From contig NZ_SOCE01000002.1 in the NCBI RefSeq assembly GCF_004365175.1, positions 558,001 to 622,000 of the forward strand: 64,000 nucleotides of DNA, read 5' to 3'. Position 1 is the first letter of the stretch; every line of letters begins with the position of its first letter. Of the stretch, positions 15,989 to 23,799 are shown in pieces. Below the pieces are notes generated by a model. It saw only the letters and a list, made by a program, of their open reading frames with translations, was not told where the DNA came from and did no database searches. The position numbers and the translations under genes were made by a program. This stretch comes from Kribbella voronezhensis. Lineage in GTDB: Bacteria; Actinomycetota; Actinomycetes; Propionibacteriales; Kribbellaceae.

Positions 15989-16865
15989 GGACTGCGTCGG
16001 CGAAGTCGTCTGGGGCCTCCTGCGGGGCGTTGTGTCCTGCATTCTCGAGGACTCGGTGCTCGTAGGGGCCGGTGAAGTGCGGCCGGTCGCCTGCCGGGCT
16101 CGGTCCGAGTAGGCCGTCCGCACCGGACTCGAGCATCACCGTCGGCACTGCGATCGGCGGTTGCTGCGCCAGCAGTTCTTCGATCTGCTGGTAGCGAGGG
16201 TCGCCGGCAACCAGTCCGTACCGATGACGGTACGAGTGGATGACCACGTCGACGAAGTCGGGATTGTGCAGGCTCGGTGCACTGGCAGCGAAGGCCGCCC
16301 CGGCCTCCGCCCAGGTCGGGGACCACATGCGCCACAGCAGCGAGCAGAGCTCTTCGCGATGCTGAGTCAGCCCACGCCGTCCTCGCTCGGAGTGGAAGTA
16401 GAACTGGTACCACAGCGTGCTCTCCCACTCCGGCAAGGTGGGCTCGTTCGCGCCGGCGATGTTCTGGATGTTGTAGCCGTCGACGGTGACAAGCCCCCGG
16501 ACTCGCTGGGGGAACAGGGCCGCGGTGATACAGGCAGCCCTGCCGCCCCAGTCGTAGCCCGCCAGGACGGCGGACTCGAGGCCGAGCGCGTCCATGAAGT
16601 CGACGAGATCCTGCCCGAGCGCGGCCTGCTGTCCCGAGCGCAACGTGTCCCGGTCGCGGAAGGTGGTCGGCCCGAAGCCGCGGAGGTACGGCGCAAGCAC
16701 GCGGGCGTTCCGCGCGACCAGCGGCGCCACGACCGCGTCGTACGAACGGACGTCGTACGGGAAGCCGTGCAGCAGCACGACCGGTACGCCGTCAGGCGGC
16801 CCGGCCTCTTCGAAGGCGATGTCCAAAGTGGGCGTGTGGGCGACCGCCGTCGAGGTGAATCCCAT
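15975..16865 (-). CDS. Alpha/beta hydrolase with an aspartate nucleophile (epoxide hydrolase/haloalkane dehalogenase type)
   Basis: A 296-aa alpha/beta-hydrolase-fold protein. The oxyanion motif HGFP is at 33-36, the nucleophile elbow AGYDWGG places Asp105 at the nucleophile position, and His278 (ENAGHNAPQEAP) is the likely base. Asp rather than Ser marks the epoxide hydrolase/dehalogenase group and not the esterases. The helical cap lies between about 130 and 230. The substrate is unknown. It lies 18 bp downstream of the nitroreductase gene and probably shares its transcript. Confidence 0.85.
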   Translation of the reverse strand: MGFTSTAVAHTPTLDIAFEEAGPPDGVPVVLLHGFPYDVRSYDAVVAPLVARNARVLAPYLRGFGPTTFRDRDTLRSGQQAALGQDLVDFMDALGLESAVLAGYDWGGRAACITAALFPQRVRGLVTVDGYNIQNIAGANEPTLPEWESTLWYQFYFHSERGRRGLTQHREELCSLLWRMWSPTWAEAGAAFAASAPSLHNPDFVDVVIHSYRHRYGLVAGDPRYQQIEELLAQQPPIAVPTVMLESGADGLLGPSPAGDRPHFTGPYEHRVLENAGHNAPQEAPDDFADAVLSLL

Positions 16866-16883
16866 CCGCCGATCCTCGCACTG

Positions 16884-17513
16884 TCACGCCCACTGGAGCA
16901 CGTCGTCGTGTGACAGCCGTGGCAGGCGGGGGCGCCAGCTGGCCTCGCCCGGGTGCCCGATGTTGACGACCAGGATCGAGTGCAGCCGGCCGTCGGGGAA
17001 GAACTCGCTGTCCATCCCGGTCGCGTCGAACCCGCCCATCGGGCCGGCCGCCAGACCGTGCGCGCGGACCGACAGAATGAAGTAGCCGGCTTGCAGAATC
17101 GCGTTGAACCTCGCCGCTTCGGTCCGCAGCTCCGCGTTCGCCGCGAAGGTGTCCCTCAGCTCCGGCCGGAACGGGAGCAAGTACGGGATGTGCTCGTGGA
17201 ACCGGGTGTCGGTCGCGAGCACGGCCACCGCCGGCGCGGACGCGGTCTTGGCCTGGTTGCCTTCGTTCATGTGCTTGACCAGCCGATCCCGCGCTTCACC
17301 GGGACGGACGTAGAGCACGCGCAGCGGCTGGGTGTTCGCCGATGTGGGACCCCACTTGGCGAGCTCCCAGATGTCGTGCAGCTCCGTGTCCGGCACCGGG
17401 GTGTCCGCGAAGGTGTTCGCGGTCCGGGCCTCGGTGAACAGGACGCGTTTGGCCTGCTCGTCCAGCCGGCCGAGCCCAAGCGAGTCCGGATCGGCGTACT
17501 CCTCGGGGTTCAT
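16884..17513 (-). CDS. Nitroreductase-family protein, RutE/HadB-like (malonic semialdehyde reductase type)
   Basis: A 209-aa FMN-dependent NAD(P)H oxidoreductase. The N-terminal segment TANTFADTPVPDTELHDIWELAKWGPTSANTQPLRVLYVR and the GPMGGFD motif match the RutE-like subgroup, which reduces malonic semialdehyde or quinone/nitro compounds. No other rut genes are nearby, so the uracil-degradation role cannot be assumed. The gene sits between an Fno-like reductase (gap 19 bp) and an Asp-type hydrolase (gap 18 bp), all read leftward from the MarR-controlled region at 18.2 kb, so the three may form a small MarR-controlled detoxification operon. Confidence 0.85.
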   Translation of the reverse strand: MNPEEYADPDSLGLGRLDEQAKRVLFTEARTANTFADTPVPDTELHDIWELAKWGPTSANTQPLRVLYVRPGEARDRLVKHMNEGNQAKTASAPAVAVLATDTRFHEHIPYLLPFRPELRDTFAANAELRTEAARFNAILQAGYFILSVRAHGLAAGPMGGFDATGMDSEFFPDGRLHSILVVNIGHPGEASWRPRLPRLSHDDVLQWA

Positions 17514-17532
17514 CGTTGGGTGCCTTTCGACG

Positions 17533-18144
17533 TCAGGAGAGTGGGCGTTCGACCAGGTTTCGCAGCACGAGCGCGTTGGGGGCCTCTATCAGCCGGCCGC
17601 CTTCGTCCAGGCGTCCGACTTGAACCGGCGACAGGCCGAGCGAGTCGACGAGCTTCGCGATCCGTTCGCCGGCCTCCTGGTCGTCGGAGGCGACGAAGAC
17701 GACGCGCCGCCCGACGGCGGGGTCGAGCGCTTCGGACAGCACCTTGGCGGGCAGCTGGTTGAACGCCTTGACGACTGTCGCGCCGGGCAGCTGTGCCGCG
17801 ACGTACTGGGACGACGGCCGGCCGCCGAGGATCTCCTCGGCGTTGGATGCGTAGTGCGCGTTGGTCGCGTCGACCACGGTCTTGCCGGTCCAGTCCGGCA
17901 GCGACCGGCCGAACTCCGCGATCGCCGGGAAGGGGATCGCCATCAGGACGACGTCGCTCGCCAGCGCCTGCTCCAGCGGTACGGCGTGGACGCCGGCGCC
18001 GAGTTCGTCGGTGAGCTTGCGGAGCGTCTCCGGCCCGCGGGTGTTCGCGATGCTCACCTCGATGCCCGCGCGGGCGAAGAGCCGGGCCAGCGCCGAGCCG
18101 ACGTTCCCGCTGCCGACGATCGAGTACTGCGGTACAGCCGTCAT
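17533..18144 (-). CDS. NADPH-dependent F420 reductase-like (Fno/NADP oxidoreductase) protein
   Basis: A 203-aa Rossmann protein: YSIVGSGNVGSALARLFARAGIEVSIANTRGPE at the N-terminus is the dinucleotide-binding fold with the NTR cofactor loop of the NADP oxidoreductase coenzyme F420-dependent family, followed by DVVLMAIPFPA and VKAFNQLPA. Such proteins shuttle hydride between F420H2 and NADP, although many bacterial members have not been tested. ATG 18144 has a GGAGGA ribosome site; an upstream TTG-type extension lacks homology. It is divergent from a MarR gene, and operator-like repeats overlap its promoter. Confidence 0.85.
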   Translation of the reverse strand: MTAVPQYSIVGSGNVGSALARLFARAGIEVSIANTRGPETLRKLTDELGAGVHAVPLEQALASDVVLMAIPFPAIAEFGRSLPDWTGKTVVDATNAHYASNAEEILGGRPSSQYVAAQLPGATVVKAFNQLPAKVLSEALDPAVGRRVVFVASDDQEAGERIAKLVDSLGLSPVQVGRLDEGGRLIEAPNALVLRNLVERPLS

Positions 18145-18165
18145 GATCTCCTCCAAATAGTTAAC

Positions 18166-18197
18166 GTGTGAACCAACGTAGCACAGGTAGTTCACAC
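18166..18197. promoter_or_regulatory. Inverted-repeat MarR operator pair
   Basis: GTGTGAAC at 18166-18173 and GTTCACAC at 18190-18197 are perfect inverted copies 16 bp apart. Each is flanked by a further similar element (GTTAAC on one side, ATCAAC on the other), so two dimer sites are likely. They lie between the Fno-like gene (-) and marR (+). Confidence 0.7.
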
Positions 18198-18224
18198 ATC
18201 AACCAAGTCGTGTAGGATCGTGGC

Positions 18225-18695
18225 GTGACGCAGACGCGGTGGCTGAACGACCGGGAGGACCGGGCCTGGCGGAGCCTGATGGCGATGCAGGACGCTCTGA
18301 CCGAGTACCTCGACCGCCAACTGCGGACCAGGTCGGGCCTGTCGACGCCGGACTACCAGGTCCTGGCGCACCTGTCCGAGGCGGCCGACGGCCGGCTGCG
18401 TCCGTTCGAGCTGGGCCGATTGCTGCACTGGGAGAAGAGCCGGCTGTCGCAACACCTGAGCCGGATGGAGAAGCGCGGCCTCGTGGCGCGCGAGCGCTGT
18501 CTCACCGATCAGCGCGGCGCGATCATCGTGATCTCACCACAGGGCCGTGCACTGATCGAGGCGGCCGCTCCACTCCACGTCGCGGAGGTCCGCAACACGT
18601 TCATCGACCACCTCACGGCCGAGGAGCTGGAGACCCTCACCGCCATCGGAGACAAGATCCGGAAGCGACTCGGAGAACTCGACGCCGACGACTGA
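18225..18695 (+). CDS. MarR-family transcriptional regulator
   Basis: A 156-aa winged-helix regulator; RLRPFELGRLLHWEKSRLSQHLSRMEKRGLVARERCLTDQRGA holds the DNA-binding helix and wing. It is divergent from the Fno-like/nitroreductase/hydrolase genes and an inverted repeat occupies the shared promoter region, so it probably represses that operon and itself in response to an electrophile or aromatic ligand; the ligand is unknown. A tandem-repeat tract follows its stop codon. Confidence 0.9.
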   Translation: MTQTRWLNDREDRAWRSLMAMQDALTEYLDRQLRTRSGLSTPDYQVLAHLSEAADGRLRPFELGRLLHWEKSRLSQHLSRMEKRGLVARERCLTDQRGAIIVISPQGRALIEAAAPLHVAEVRNTFIDHLTAEELETLTAIGDKIRKRLGELDADD

Positions 18696-18716
18696 GGTCA
18701 GCGCAACCGGGGTTGG

Positions 18717-18939
18717 TTGGCGACCTGGTGCATCGGCGAGGTCGGTGCTGCCACGGGCTGTTGGCGACCTGGTGCACCAGCGAGGTCGGTGCTGCCACGG
18801 GCTGTTGGCGACCTGGTGCACCAGCGAGGTCGGTGCCAACACGGGTTTGTCGGCGACCTGGTGCATCAGCGAGGTCGGGGCGCAACGGGTTGGTTGGCGA
18901 GCTCGGGCACCAGCGGAGTCCGGCGGCACCACGGTCTAT
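18717..18939. repeat. Tandem repeat, about 5 copies of a 44-45 bp unit with palindromic core
   Basis: The motif GGCGACCTGGTGCA starts at 18719, 18763, 18807 and 18852, and a diverged copy (GGCGAGC) at 18896, giving periods of 44, 44, 45 and 44. Copies 2 and 3 are almost identical. Each unit contains cgacct ... ggtgcacc ... aggtcg, so it can fold back on itself, with ggtgcacc itself a palindrome. The tract lies between convergent genes (marR + and arsR -). Confidence 0.9.
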
Positions 18940-19067
18940 TGGGCGATGGGGCTTGCGGCGCGATCGCCTTTCGAGCGGGCGACGGAGGAGCCCGCGACGC
19001 CGGGTGGGTGGGAGGAGCGACCAGTGAGCGACGAAGGAGCGAGCGTGGGGGCGACGTGGGGGACTTC
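18940..19067. other. Rest of the non-coding gap between marR and arsR
   Basis: Together with the tandem repeat this makes the only gene-free stretch over 300 bp (18696-19067). This second part is GC-rich, with no repeat copies, no T-rich terminator and no reading frame with recognisable sequence. Both flanking genes end here, so no promoter is expected. Confidence 0.5.
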
Positions 19068-19661
19068 TCAGTCCTCGGTGACCGGAGGGAGCATCGGGTA
19101 GTCGATGATCGGGTAGAGGCCGACGGTGAAGCCGTACGTCGTGTCGCCCGAGCGCGGGAGTTGGTCGAACTCGTGGATCACCTGGTCGACCCGCTGCCAG
19201 AACTCGGCCGCGCGTTCCTCGGGGATGCGGGCGTGCCGGATGAACGAGCGCATCTGGCCGGCTTCGTACGCCGCGGCCGACTCCTTCATGGCGACCTCGA
19301 AGTCGTTGAAGTCGTGGGGGAGCGGTGAACCCTCCCCTTGCCGCCCGAGTCCGACGTAGAACATCCGCGCCGCTCGACCGTAGTACCGCTCGTCGATCGC
19401 GCGGACCCGCTTCGTCCGCACGACCCGCAGCAGGCCGGCTGTGGCCAGCACGTTGACGTGGTGCGCGACGGTGCTTTTCGGGCGTTTGACGGCGGCCGCC
19501 AGTTCGGTGACGGTCGCGGCGCGTTCGTGCAGCAGCCCGAGGATGGTGGTGCGGAGCGGGTCGCTGATCGCCCGCACCTGCTCGGCTGTGGTGAGCTCGA
19601 TCGTCTCCTCGAGCTCGTAGTCCGGCACTCCGGTGGAACGAAGAGGGTTTTCAGTCGCCAT
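19068..19661 (-). CDS. ArsR/SmtB-like helix-turn-helix regulator
   Basis: A 197-aa protein with an N-terminal winged helix: LTTAEQVRAISDPLRTTILGLLHERAATVTELAAAVKRPKSTVAHHVNVLATAGLLRVV is the ArsR-type DNA-binding domain (about 23-82). The C-terminal half (about 90-197) is longer than in metal-sensing ArsR proteins, has no cysteine cluster and includes a conserved-looking RHARIPEERAAEFWQRVDQVIHEFDQL helix, as in ArsR-like proteins that sense organic ligands. It lies 12 bp downstream of the PucR-like gene, so the two are probably cotranscribed. Targets are unknown. Confidence 0.85.
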   Translation of the reverse strand: MATENPLRSTGVPDYELEETIELTTAEQVRAISDPLRTTILGLLHERAATVTELAAAVKRPKSTVAHHVNVLATAGLLRVVRTKRVRAIDERYYGRAARMFYVGLGRQGEGSPLPHDFNDFEVAMKESAAAYEAGQMRSFIRHARIPEERAAEFWQRVDQVIHEFDQLPRSGDTTYGFTVGLYPIIDYPMLPPVTED

Positions 19662-19673
19662 GGTCGGATCAGC

Positions 19674-20894
19674 CTAACGAAGCGGTTCGGCGGCGAGCGC
19701 GATCGTGAGGTCGAGCACGGTCCGGGGGTCGTCGAGCAGATCACCGAACAGCTCCCGCACCTGGCCCATCCGGTACCGCACGGTCTGCGGATGGACATGT
19801 AACGCCGCCGCCACCTCGTCGCGCCGGCCCAGTTGCAGAAGCCATTCCCGCAAGGTCTCGATGAGCCGCTCGGCCGTCGCCGGACGCAGCTTCGCGAACG
19901 GCGCGAGGACGCGCGCGCGGAGATCTTCGAGCGCCGCCGGATCCGAGGTCACGACCAGACTCGCCAGGTGATGCTCGGTGTCGACCGGCGTGCTGGTTTC
20001 CACGACCAGCCCGAGATCGCGCGTTCGAAGGACTCTCTCGTACGACGTACGCACGGTGGTCCACGGTTTGTCGGGACCGACCCACGCCTGCCGTCCGCGC
20101 AGAGCCCGAAGGAGCGCGGGTCGCGCCGGCCCGTGCGCGTCGGGAACCAACAGCACTGCCACGTCCTCCTTCTCGAGTCCGGGGAGCTCGTCCTCGGTTC
20201 TCAGCGTGCGCGGATCCAAGGCGGCAAGGACCCCGCGGACGTGTGCATTCGGCAGGATCACCGCGGTCAAGGTCTTGGGCGGCTCCCAGTCGGCTCGCTC
20301 GGCCCGGTCGGCGAGCTGGTCCGCGGAGTCGCCCTGCAAGAGACTCCGCGCGAGAGCCTGCAGGTAGCGCTGACGCACCTGGCCACTCGTCGCGAGCTCG
20401 TCGGTGTGTCCGGCGACGCTTGCCGCGGACAGTTCGTCGATATAGGCGAAGACGAGTTCGGCGAACTTGGCCAGCGTTTCGGCGGACAGGCCGACCTCGA
20501 CCGCAGTACCGGACAGCTCTCGCCACGAGACACGGGCTCCGACGCGATAGGCGGCGAGCAATGCGTCCATGCTGCGGCCGCTGCGCGCCTCACCGCGACC
20601 GAGGATGTACGCGCCTTCCAGGGCCGGCGTCAGCGGCGTACCGGGATCGCCGCTGCTGGCCAGGCGGAGGAATCCTCCGAGGGCGAGCTGGACGGCGCCC
20701 TCGATCTTGGCTCCCATCGGGCCGGCCAGCGCATTGGTGTAGCCGGGCACCTCGGCGATGATGGCGGTCACGGTGTTCTCCGCGATGTCGACCAGGCGGG
20801 ACCGCAACAGGTCCATCGCCGCCTCGCCGAGCTCGAGGTCGGCGGCACCCCGAGCCGTGCGGCTGGCGTGACGGATGGGATCGGGATCGGCCAT
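19674..20894 (-). CDS. PucR/CdaR-type helix-turn-helix regulator
   Basis: A 406-aa regulator. The N-terminal part (about 25-180) is a helical sensor-like domain of the RsbT/RsbR type, a middle GGDEF-like region follows, and the C-terminus carries the PucR HTH (DEVAAALHVHPQTVRYRMGQVRELFG). Its gene is divergent from a ferredoxin reductase and a fatty acid desaturase, the usual neighbours of this regulator group in actinomycetes, so it likely controls membrane lipid desaturation and not purine use. ATG 20894 has GGAG 10 bases upstream; GTG 20933 is an alternative. Confidence 0.85.
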   Translation of the reverse strand: MADPDPIRHASRTARGAADLELGEAAMDLLRSRLVDIAENTVTAIIAEVPGYTNALAGPMGAKIEGAVQLALGGFLRLASSGDPGTPLTPALEGAYILGRGEARSGRSMDALLAAYRVGARVSWRELSGTAVEVGLSAETLAKFAELVFAYIDELSAASVAGHTDELATSGQVRQRYLQALARSLLQGDSADQLADRAERADWEPPKTLTAVILPNAHVRGVLAALDPRTLRTEDELPGLEKEDVAVLLVPDAHGPARPALLRALRGRQAWVGPDKPWTTVRTSYERVLRTRDLGLVVETSTPVDTEHHLASLVVTSDPAALEDLRARVLAPFAKLRPATAERLIETLREWLLQLGRRDEVAAALHVHPQTVRYRMGQVRELFGDLLDDPRTVLDLTIALAAEPLR

Positions 20895-20980
20895 TCTTTG
20901 TTCGCTCCGTACAAGATCGGGAGACAGATTCACCGCCTACGGTCATGAAATTACACCCTCGGTCGAGGACATTGGAGTGT

Positions 20981-22069
20981 ATGACGACTTTCGTGCCCGA
21001 TCAGAGCCCGCGGGCGAGTTCGCGCCGACGGCTGCGCGAGCGGGTCTGGCAGCTCGCGGCCGCCGCGACGCACCCGCGCGATCCGGCCGATTACCTCGAC
21101 ATGTTCCGGCCGCTGCGATCCGGCGCCGACCTGCGGGCGCGCGTCGTCGAGGTCCGCCCGGAGACCGCGGACGCGGTGACCGTCGTACTACGGCCTGGCG
21201 GCGCCTGGCGCGGCCACCAGCCGGGTCAGTACGTCCGGATCGGCCTCGAGGTCGACGGCGTACGGCTCTGGCGCTCGTACTCCCTGACCTCCGCACCCGA
21301 GAACGGGCTCCTCACCATCACGGCGAAGGCGGTGCCCGACGGCGTCGTCAGCGCACACCTCGCGCAGGAGTTGCGTCCCGGCCAACTGGTCCATCTCGAC
21401 CAGGCCGTCGGTGACTTCGTGCTCCCCGACCCGGCACCGAGCAAGGTTCTCTTCGTCACCGGTGGCAGCGGCATCACCCCGGTGATGGGCATGCTGCGCG
21501 CCGGGCTCGACCGGCTGACGGACGTCGTACTGGTCCACTCCGAGGCCTGTGCCGACGACGTGATCTTCGGCAGCGAGTTGCGCGGCTTCGCCGAGGACGG
21601 CCGGCTCCGCCTGGTCGAGCAGCACACCGATACGCATGGCCGCCTCGACGTCGCTGCCCTTGCGGAACTCGTACCTGATCTCGCTGAGCGGGAAACCTGG
21701 GCGTGTGGCCCGGCCGGCCTTCTCGACGCGCTCGAGGAGCAGTGGGCAGCGCCTGAGTTGCTGCACACCGAACGCTTCCGGACCGCCCTGGCCGAACCGG
21801 GTGACGGCGGGACCGTCCGCTTCACCGGAGCCGGCGTCACCCTCGAAGCCGACGGTGCCACCCCGATCCTCGAAGCCGGCGAGGAAGCCGGCGTCCTGAT
21901 GCCGTCGGGTTGCCGGATGGGTATCTGTTTCTCGTGTGTGCTTCCACTGCGCGAAGGCTCGGTCCGCGACCTGCGCTCCGGCGAGGTCACCACGGCCGCG
22001 CCCGGCGACGGCGTCCTGATCCAGACCTGCATCTCGGCCGCGGCCGGCTCCTGCGACATCGACCTCTAG
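20981..22069 (+). CDS. Ferredoxin reductase with C-terminal [2Fe-2S] domain
   Basis: A 362-aa electron-transfer flavoprotein that feeds electrons from NAD(P)H to the following desaturase. FAD-binding motif RSYSLTS is at 98-104, the nucleotide-binding GGSGITP region at about 160-170, and the plant-type ferredoxin domain has Cys311, Cys316, Cys319 and Cys350 as cluster ligands. ATG 20981 is chosen because of GGAG just upstream; an ATG at 20945 would add 12 residues. Gene order reductase-desaturase is standard for actinobacterial acyl desaturase systems. Confidence 0.92.
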   Translation: MTTFVPDQSPRASSRRRLRERVWQLAAAATHPRDPADYLDMFRPLRSGADLRARVVEVRPETADAVTVVLRPGGAWRGHQPGQYVRIGLEVDGVRLWRSYSLTSAPENGLLTITAKAVPDGVVSAHLAQELRPGQLVHLDQAVGDFVLPDPAPSKVLFVTGGSGITPVMGMLRAGLDRLTDVVLVHSEACADDVIFGSELRGFAEDGRLRLVEQHTDTHGRLDVAALAELVPDLAERETWACGPAGLLDALEEQWAAPELLHTERFRTALAEPGDGGTVRFTGAGVTLEADGATPILEAGEEAGVLMPSGCRMGICFSCVLPLREGSVRDLRSGEVTTAAPGDGVLIQTCISAAAGSCDIDL

Positions 22070-22149
22070 TCACCCGCCCCTCCGCCTTCCTTTCTTCCTT
22101 TCCCAAAGCCCCCGCCTTCCTTCCTTCCCTTCCTGAGAGAGATTTCCCT
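22070..22149 (+). other. Homopyrimidine leader between reductase and desaturase genes
   Basis: From about 22076 to 22132 the coding strand is almost only C and T, with repeated CCTTCC/CTTTC units (for example ccttccttccttccc), interrupted by one AAAG. It has no normal Shine-Dalgarno until gagagaga just before the desaturase ATG. Function unknown. Confidence 0.7.
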
Positions 22150-23295
22150 ATGACAGTGCTGCAGAAGAAGGCTGACAACCCGATCGCCCACCTGAGCGCC
22201 GACGACATCGAGGAGATCGGTCGCCGGCTGGACGAGATCCGGGCCGAGGTGATCGAGGCCCGGGGCGCGTCCGACGCGGCGTACATCCGCAAGGTCATCA
22301 ACGTGCAACGGAAGCTGGAGCTGTCCAGCCGGGCGGTGCTGTTGCTGTCCCTGTTCCCGCCGGCCTGGCTGATCGGCACCGCCGGTCTGTCGGTGGCCAA
22401 GATCCTGGAGAACATGGAGATCGGCCACAACGTCATGCACGGCCAGTGGGACTGGATGCGGGACCAGAAGATCCACTCCACCACCTGGGAGTGGGACCAC
22501 GCCTCGCCGTCGGACCAGTGGAAGCACTCGCACAACGAGTTGCACCACACCTACACGAACGTGGTCGGCAAGGACAACGACCTCGGCTACGGCATCATGC
22601 GCGTCGACGAGGACCAGCGCTGGTACCCGCTCTACCTGGCCCAGCCGCTCTGGAACTTCATCAACGCGATGTTCTTCGAGTACGGCATCGCGGCGTACGA
22701 CCTGGAACTCGGGAAGAACCTGGCGAGCAAGGAGCGCCGCCGCGACCCCGAGTTCAAGGCGCGGGCGAAGCAGGTCTTCAAGAAGATCCGCGGCCAGATG
22801 ACGAAGGACTACGTCGTCCACCCGCTGTTGTCGGGTCCGTCGGCGCTGCACACGCTGGCGGCCAACTTCACAGCCAACATCGTGCGCAACGTGTGGGCGC
22901 ACTCGGTCATCATGTGCGGTCACTTTCCCGAGGGCGTCGAGACCTTCGAGCGGAAGTCGATCGACGGCGAGACGCGCGGCGAGTGGTACCTGCGGCAGAT
23001 GCTCGGCTCGGCGAACATCTCCGGCGGTCGCGCGATGCACATCATGACCGGCAACCTGTCGTACCAGATCGAGCACCACCTGTTCCCGGACCTGCCGAGC
23101 AACCGGTACCAGGAGATCGCGCCGAAGGTGCGGGCGATCTTCGACGAGTACGGCCTGAAGTACACCACAGGCCCGCTCCCGAAGCAGGTCGCGTCCGCTT
23201 GGTCGAAGGTCGTCCGGCTGTCCCTTCCGAACGACTTCACCAAGAAGCTCACGTCCCGCCTGGGCGTCCGCCGCCTGGCCCTCTCGGCCGGCTGA
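22150..23295 (+). CDS. Membrane fatty acid desaturase (acyl-CoA/acyl-lipid type)
   Basis: A 381-aa integral membrane di-iron desaturase. The three histidine boxes are present: GHNVMHG (His93, His97), HSHNELHHTYTN (His128, His132, His133) and QIEHHLFPDLP near 305. Hydrophobic segments flank the boxes. The N-terminal 40 residues are soluble and charged. It introduces a double bond into fatty acyl chains, with electrons from the upstream ferredoxin reductase. The start ATG follows a purine run (gagagagat) after a long pyrimidine leader. Confidence 0.95.
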   Translation: MTVLQKKADNPIAHLSADDIEEIGRRLDEIRAEVIEARGASDAAYIRKVINVQRKLELSSRAVLLLSLFPPAWLIGTAGLSVAKILENMEIGHNVMHGQWDWMRDQKIHSTTWEWDHASPSDQWKHSHNELHHTYTNVVGKDNDLGYGIMRVDEDQRWYPLYLAQPLWNFINAMFFEYGIAAYDLELGKNLASKERRRDPEFKARAKQVFKKIRGQMTKDYVVHPLLSGPSALHTLAANFTANIVRNVWAHSVIMCGHFPEGVETFERKSIDGETRGEWYLRQMLGSANISGGRAMHIMTGNLSYQIEHHLFPDLPSNRYQEIAPKVRAIFDEYGLKYTTGPLPKQVASAWSKVVRLSLPNDFTKKLTSRLGVRRLALSAG

Positions 23296-23298
23296 CCA

Positions 23299-23315
23299 GC
23301 CGGGCGCAACCCGGC
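23299..23315. terminator. Short hairpin between convergent desaturase and DUF5997 genes
   Basis: gccggg-cgcaa-cccggc forms a 6-bp perfect stem just after the desaturase stop. No T tract, so terminator activity is only possible. Confidence 0.4.
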
Positions 23316-23354
23316 GCGGTCACCGACCGGTCCGTGCCGACGAAGCTGCAGTCG

Positions 23355-23741
23355 TCAGCTTCGGCGGCGGGATTCGGCTGCGGCCTTGATGCGCTCGGCT
23401 TCCTTCTGTACTTCGGCCTGGGTCTCGCGCTCGCGCTGCAGCCACTCCGGGTTCTCTTCCCGCAGTGCCTCGATCTGCTCGGTGGTCAGTGCGTCGGTGA
23501 CGCCGCCGCGGGCGAGGCCGGAGATCGAGACGCCGAGCCGGGCCGCGACGACCGGGCGCGGGTGCGGTCCGGTACGGCGGAGTTCGCGCAGCCACTCCGG
23601 CGGGTCGGCCTGCAGGGAGTTGAGCTCGTCGCGCGAAACGACACCCTCCTGGAACTCCGCGGGGGTGGCTTCGAGGTACACGCCCAGCTTCTTCGCCGCG
23701 GTCGCGGGCTTCATCGTCTGGGTCGTCTTCTGCGGGCTCAT
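23355..23741 (-). CDS. DUF5997-family protein
   Basis: A 128-aa soluble protein of unknown function. KPATAAKKLGVYLEATPAEFQEGVVSRDELNSLQADPPEWLRELRRTGPHPRPVVAARLGVSISGLARGGV matches the actinobacterial DUF5997 family; the last 35 residues form a charged helix (ENPEWLQRERETQAEVQKEAERIKAAAESRRRS). The HPRPVVAARLGVSISGLARGG part looks like a helix-turn-helix, so DNA binding is possible. It is divergent from a gene for a LysR-like effector domain without its own HTH (58 bp apart), a pairing seen in other actinomycetes. The ATG at 23741 fits the family N-terminus; the frame is open further upstream only by chance. Confidence 0.8.
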   Translation of the reverse strand: MSPQKTTQTMKPATAAKKLGVYLEATPAEFQEGVVSRDELNSLQADPPEWLRELRRTGPHPRPVVAARLGVSISGLARGGVTDALTTEQIEALREENPEWLQRERETQAEVQKEAERIKAAAESRRRS

Positions 23742-23799
23742 GAGGTCAAGGGTAACGAGCGCACGCCCCTGCTCCGACCACGCCCGATAGCCTGAGCCG

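Noticed and set aside
18717..18939. CRISPR array
   Set aside because: The 44-bp units are joined without unique spacers, copy differences are spread over the unit and no cas genes are near.
18717..19328. Open frames through the 44-bp repeat (both strands) giving repetitive Arg/Val/His peptides
   Set aside because: They depend on the repeat period, have no good start, and run into the arsR gene on the other strand.
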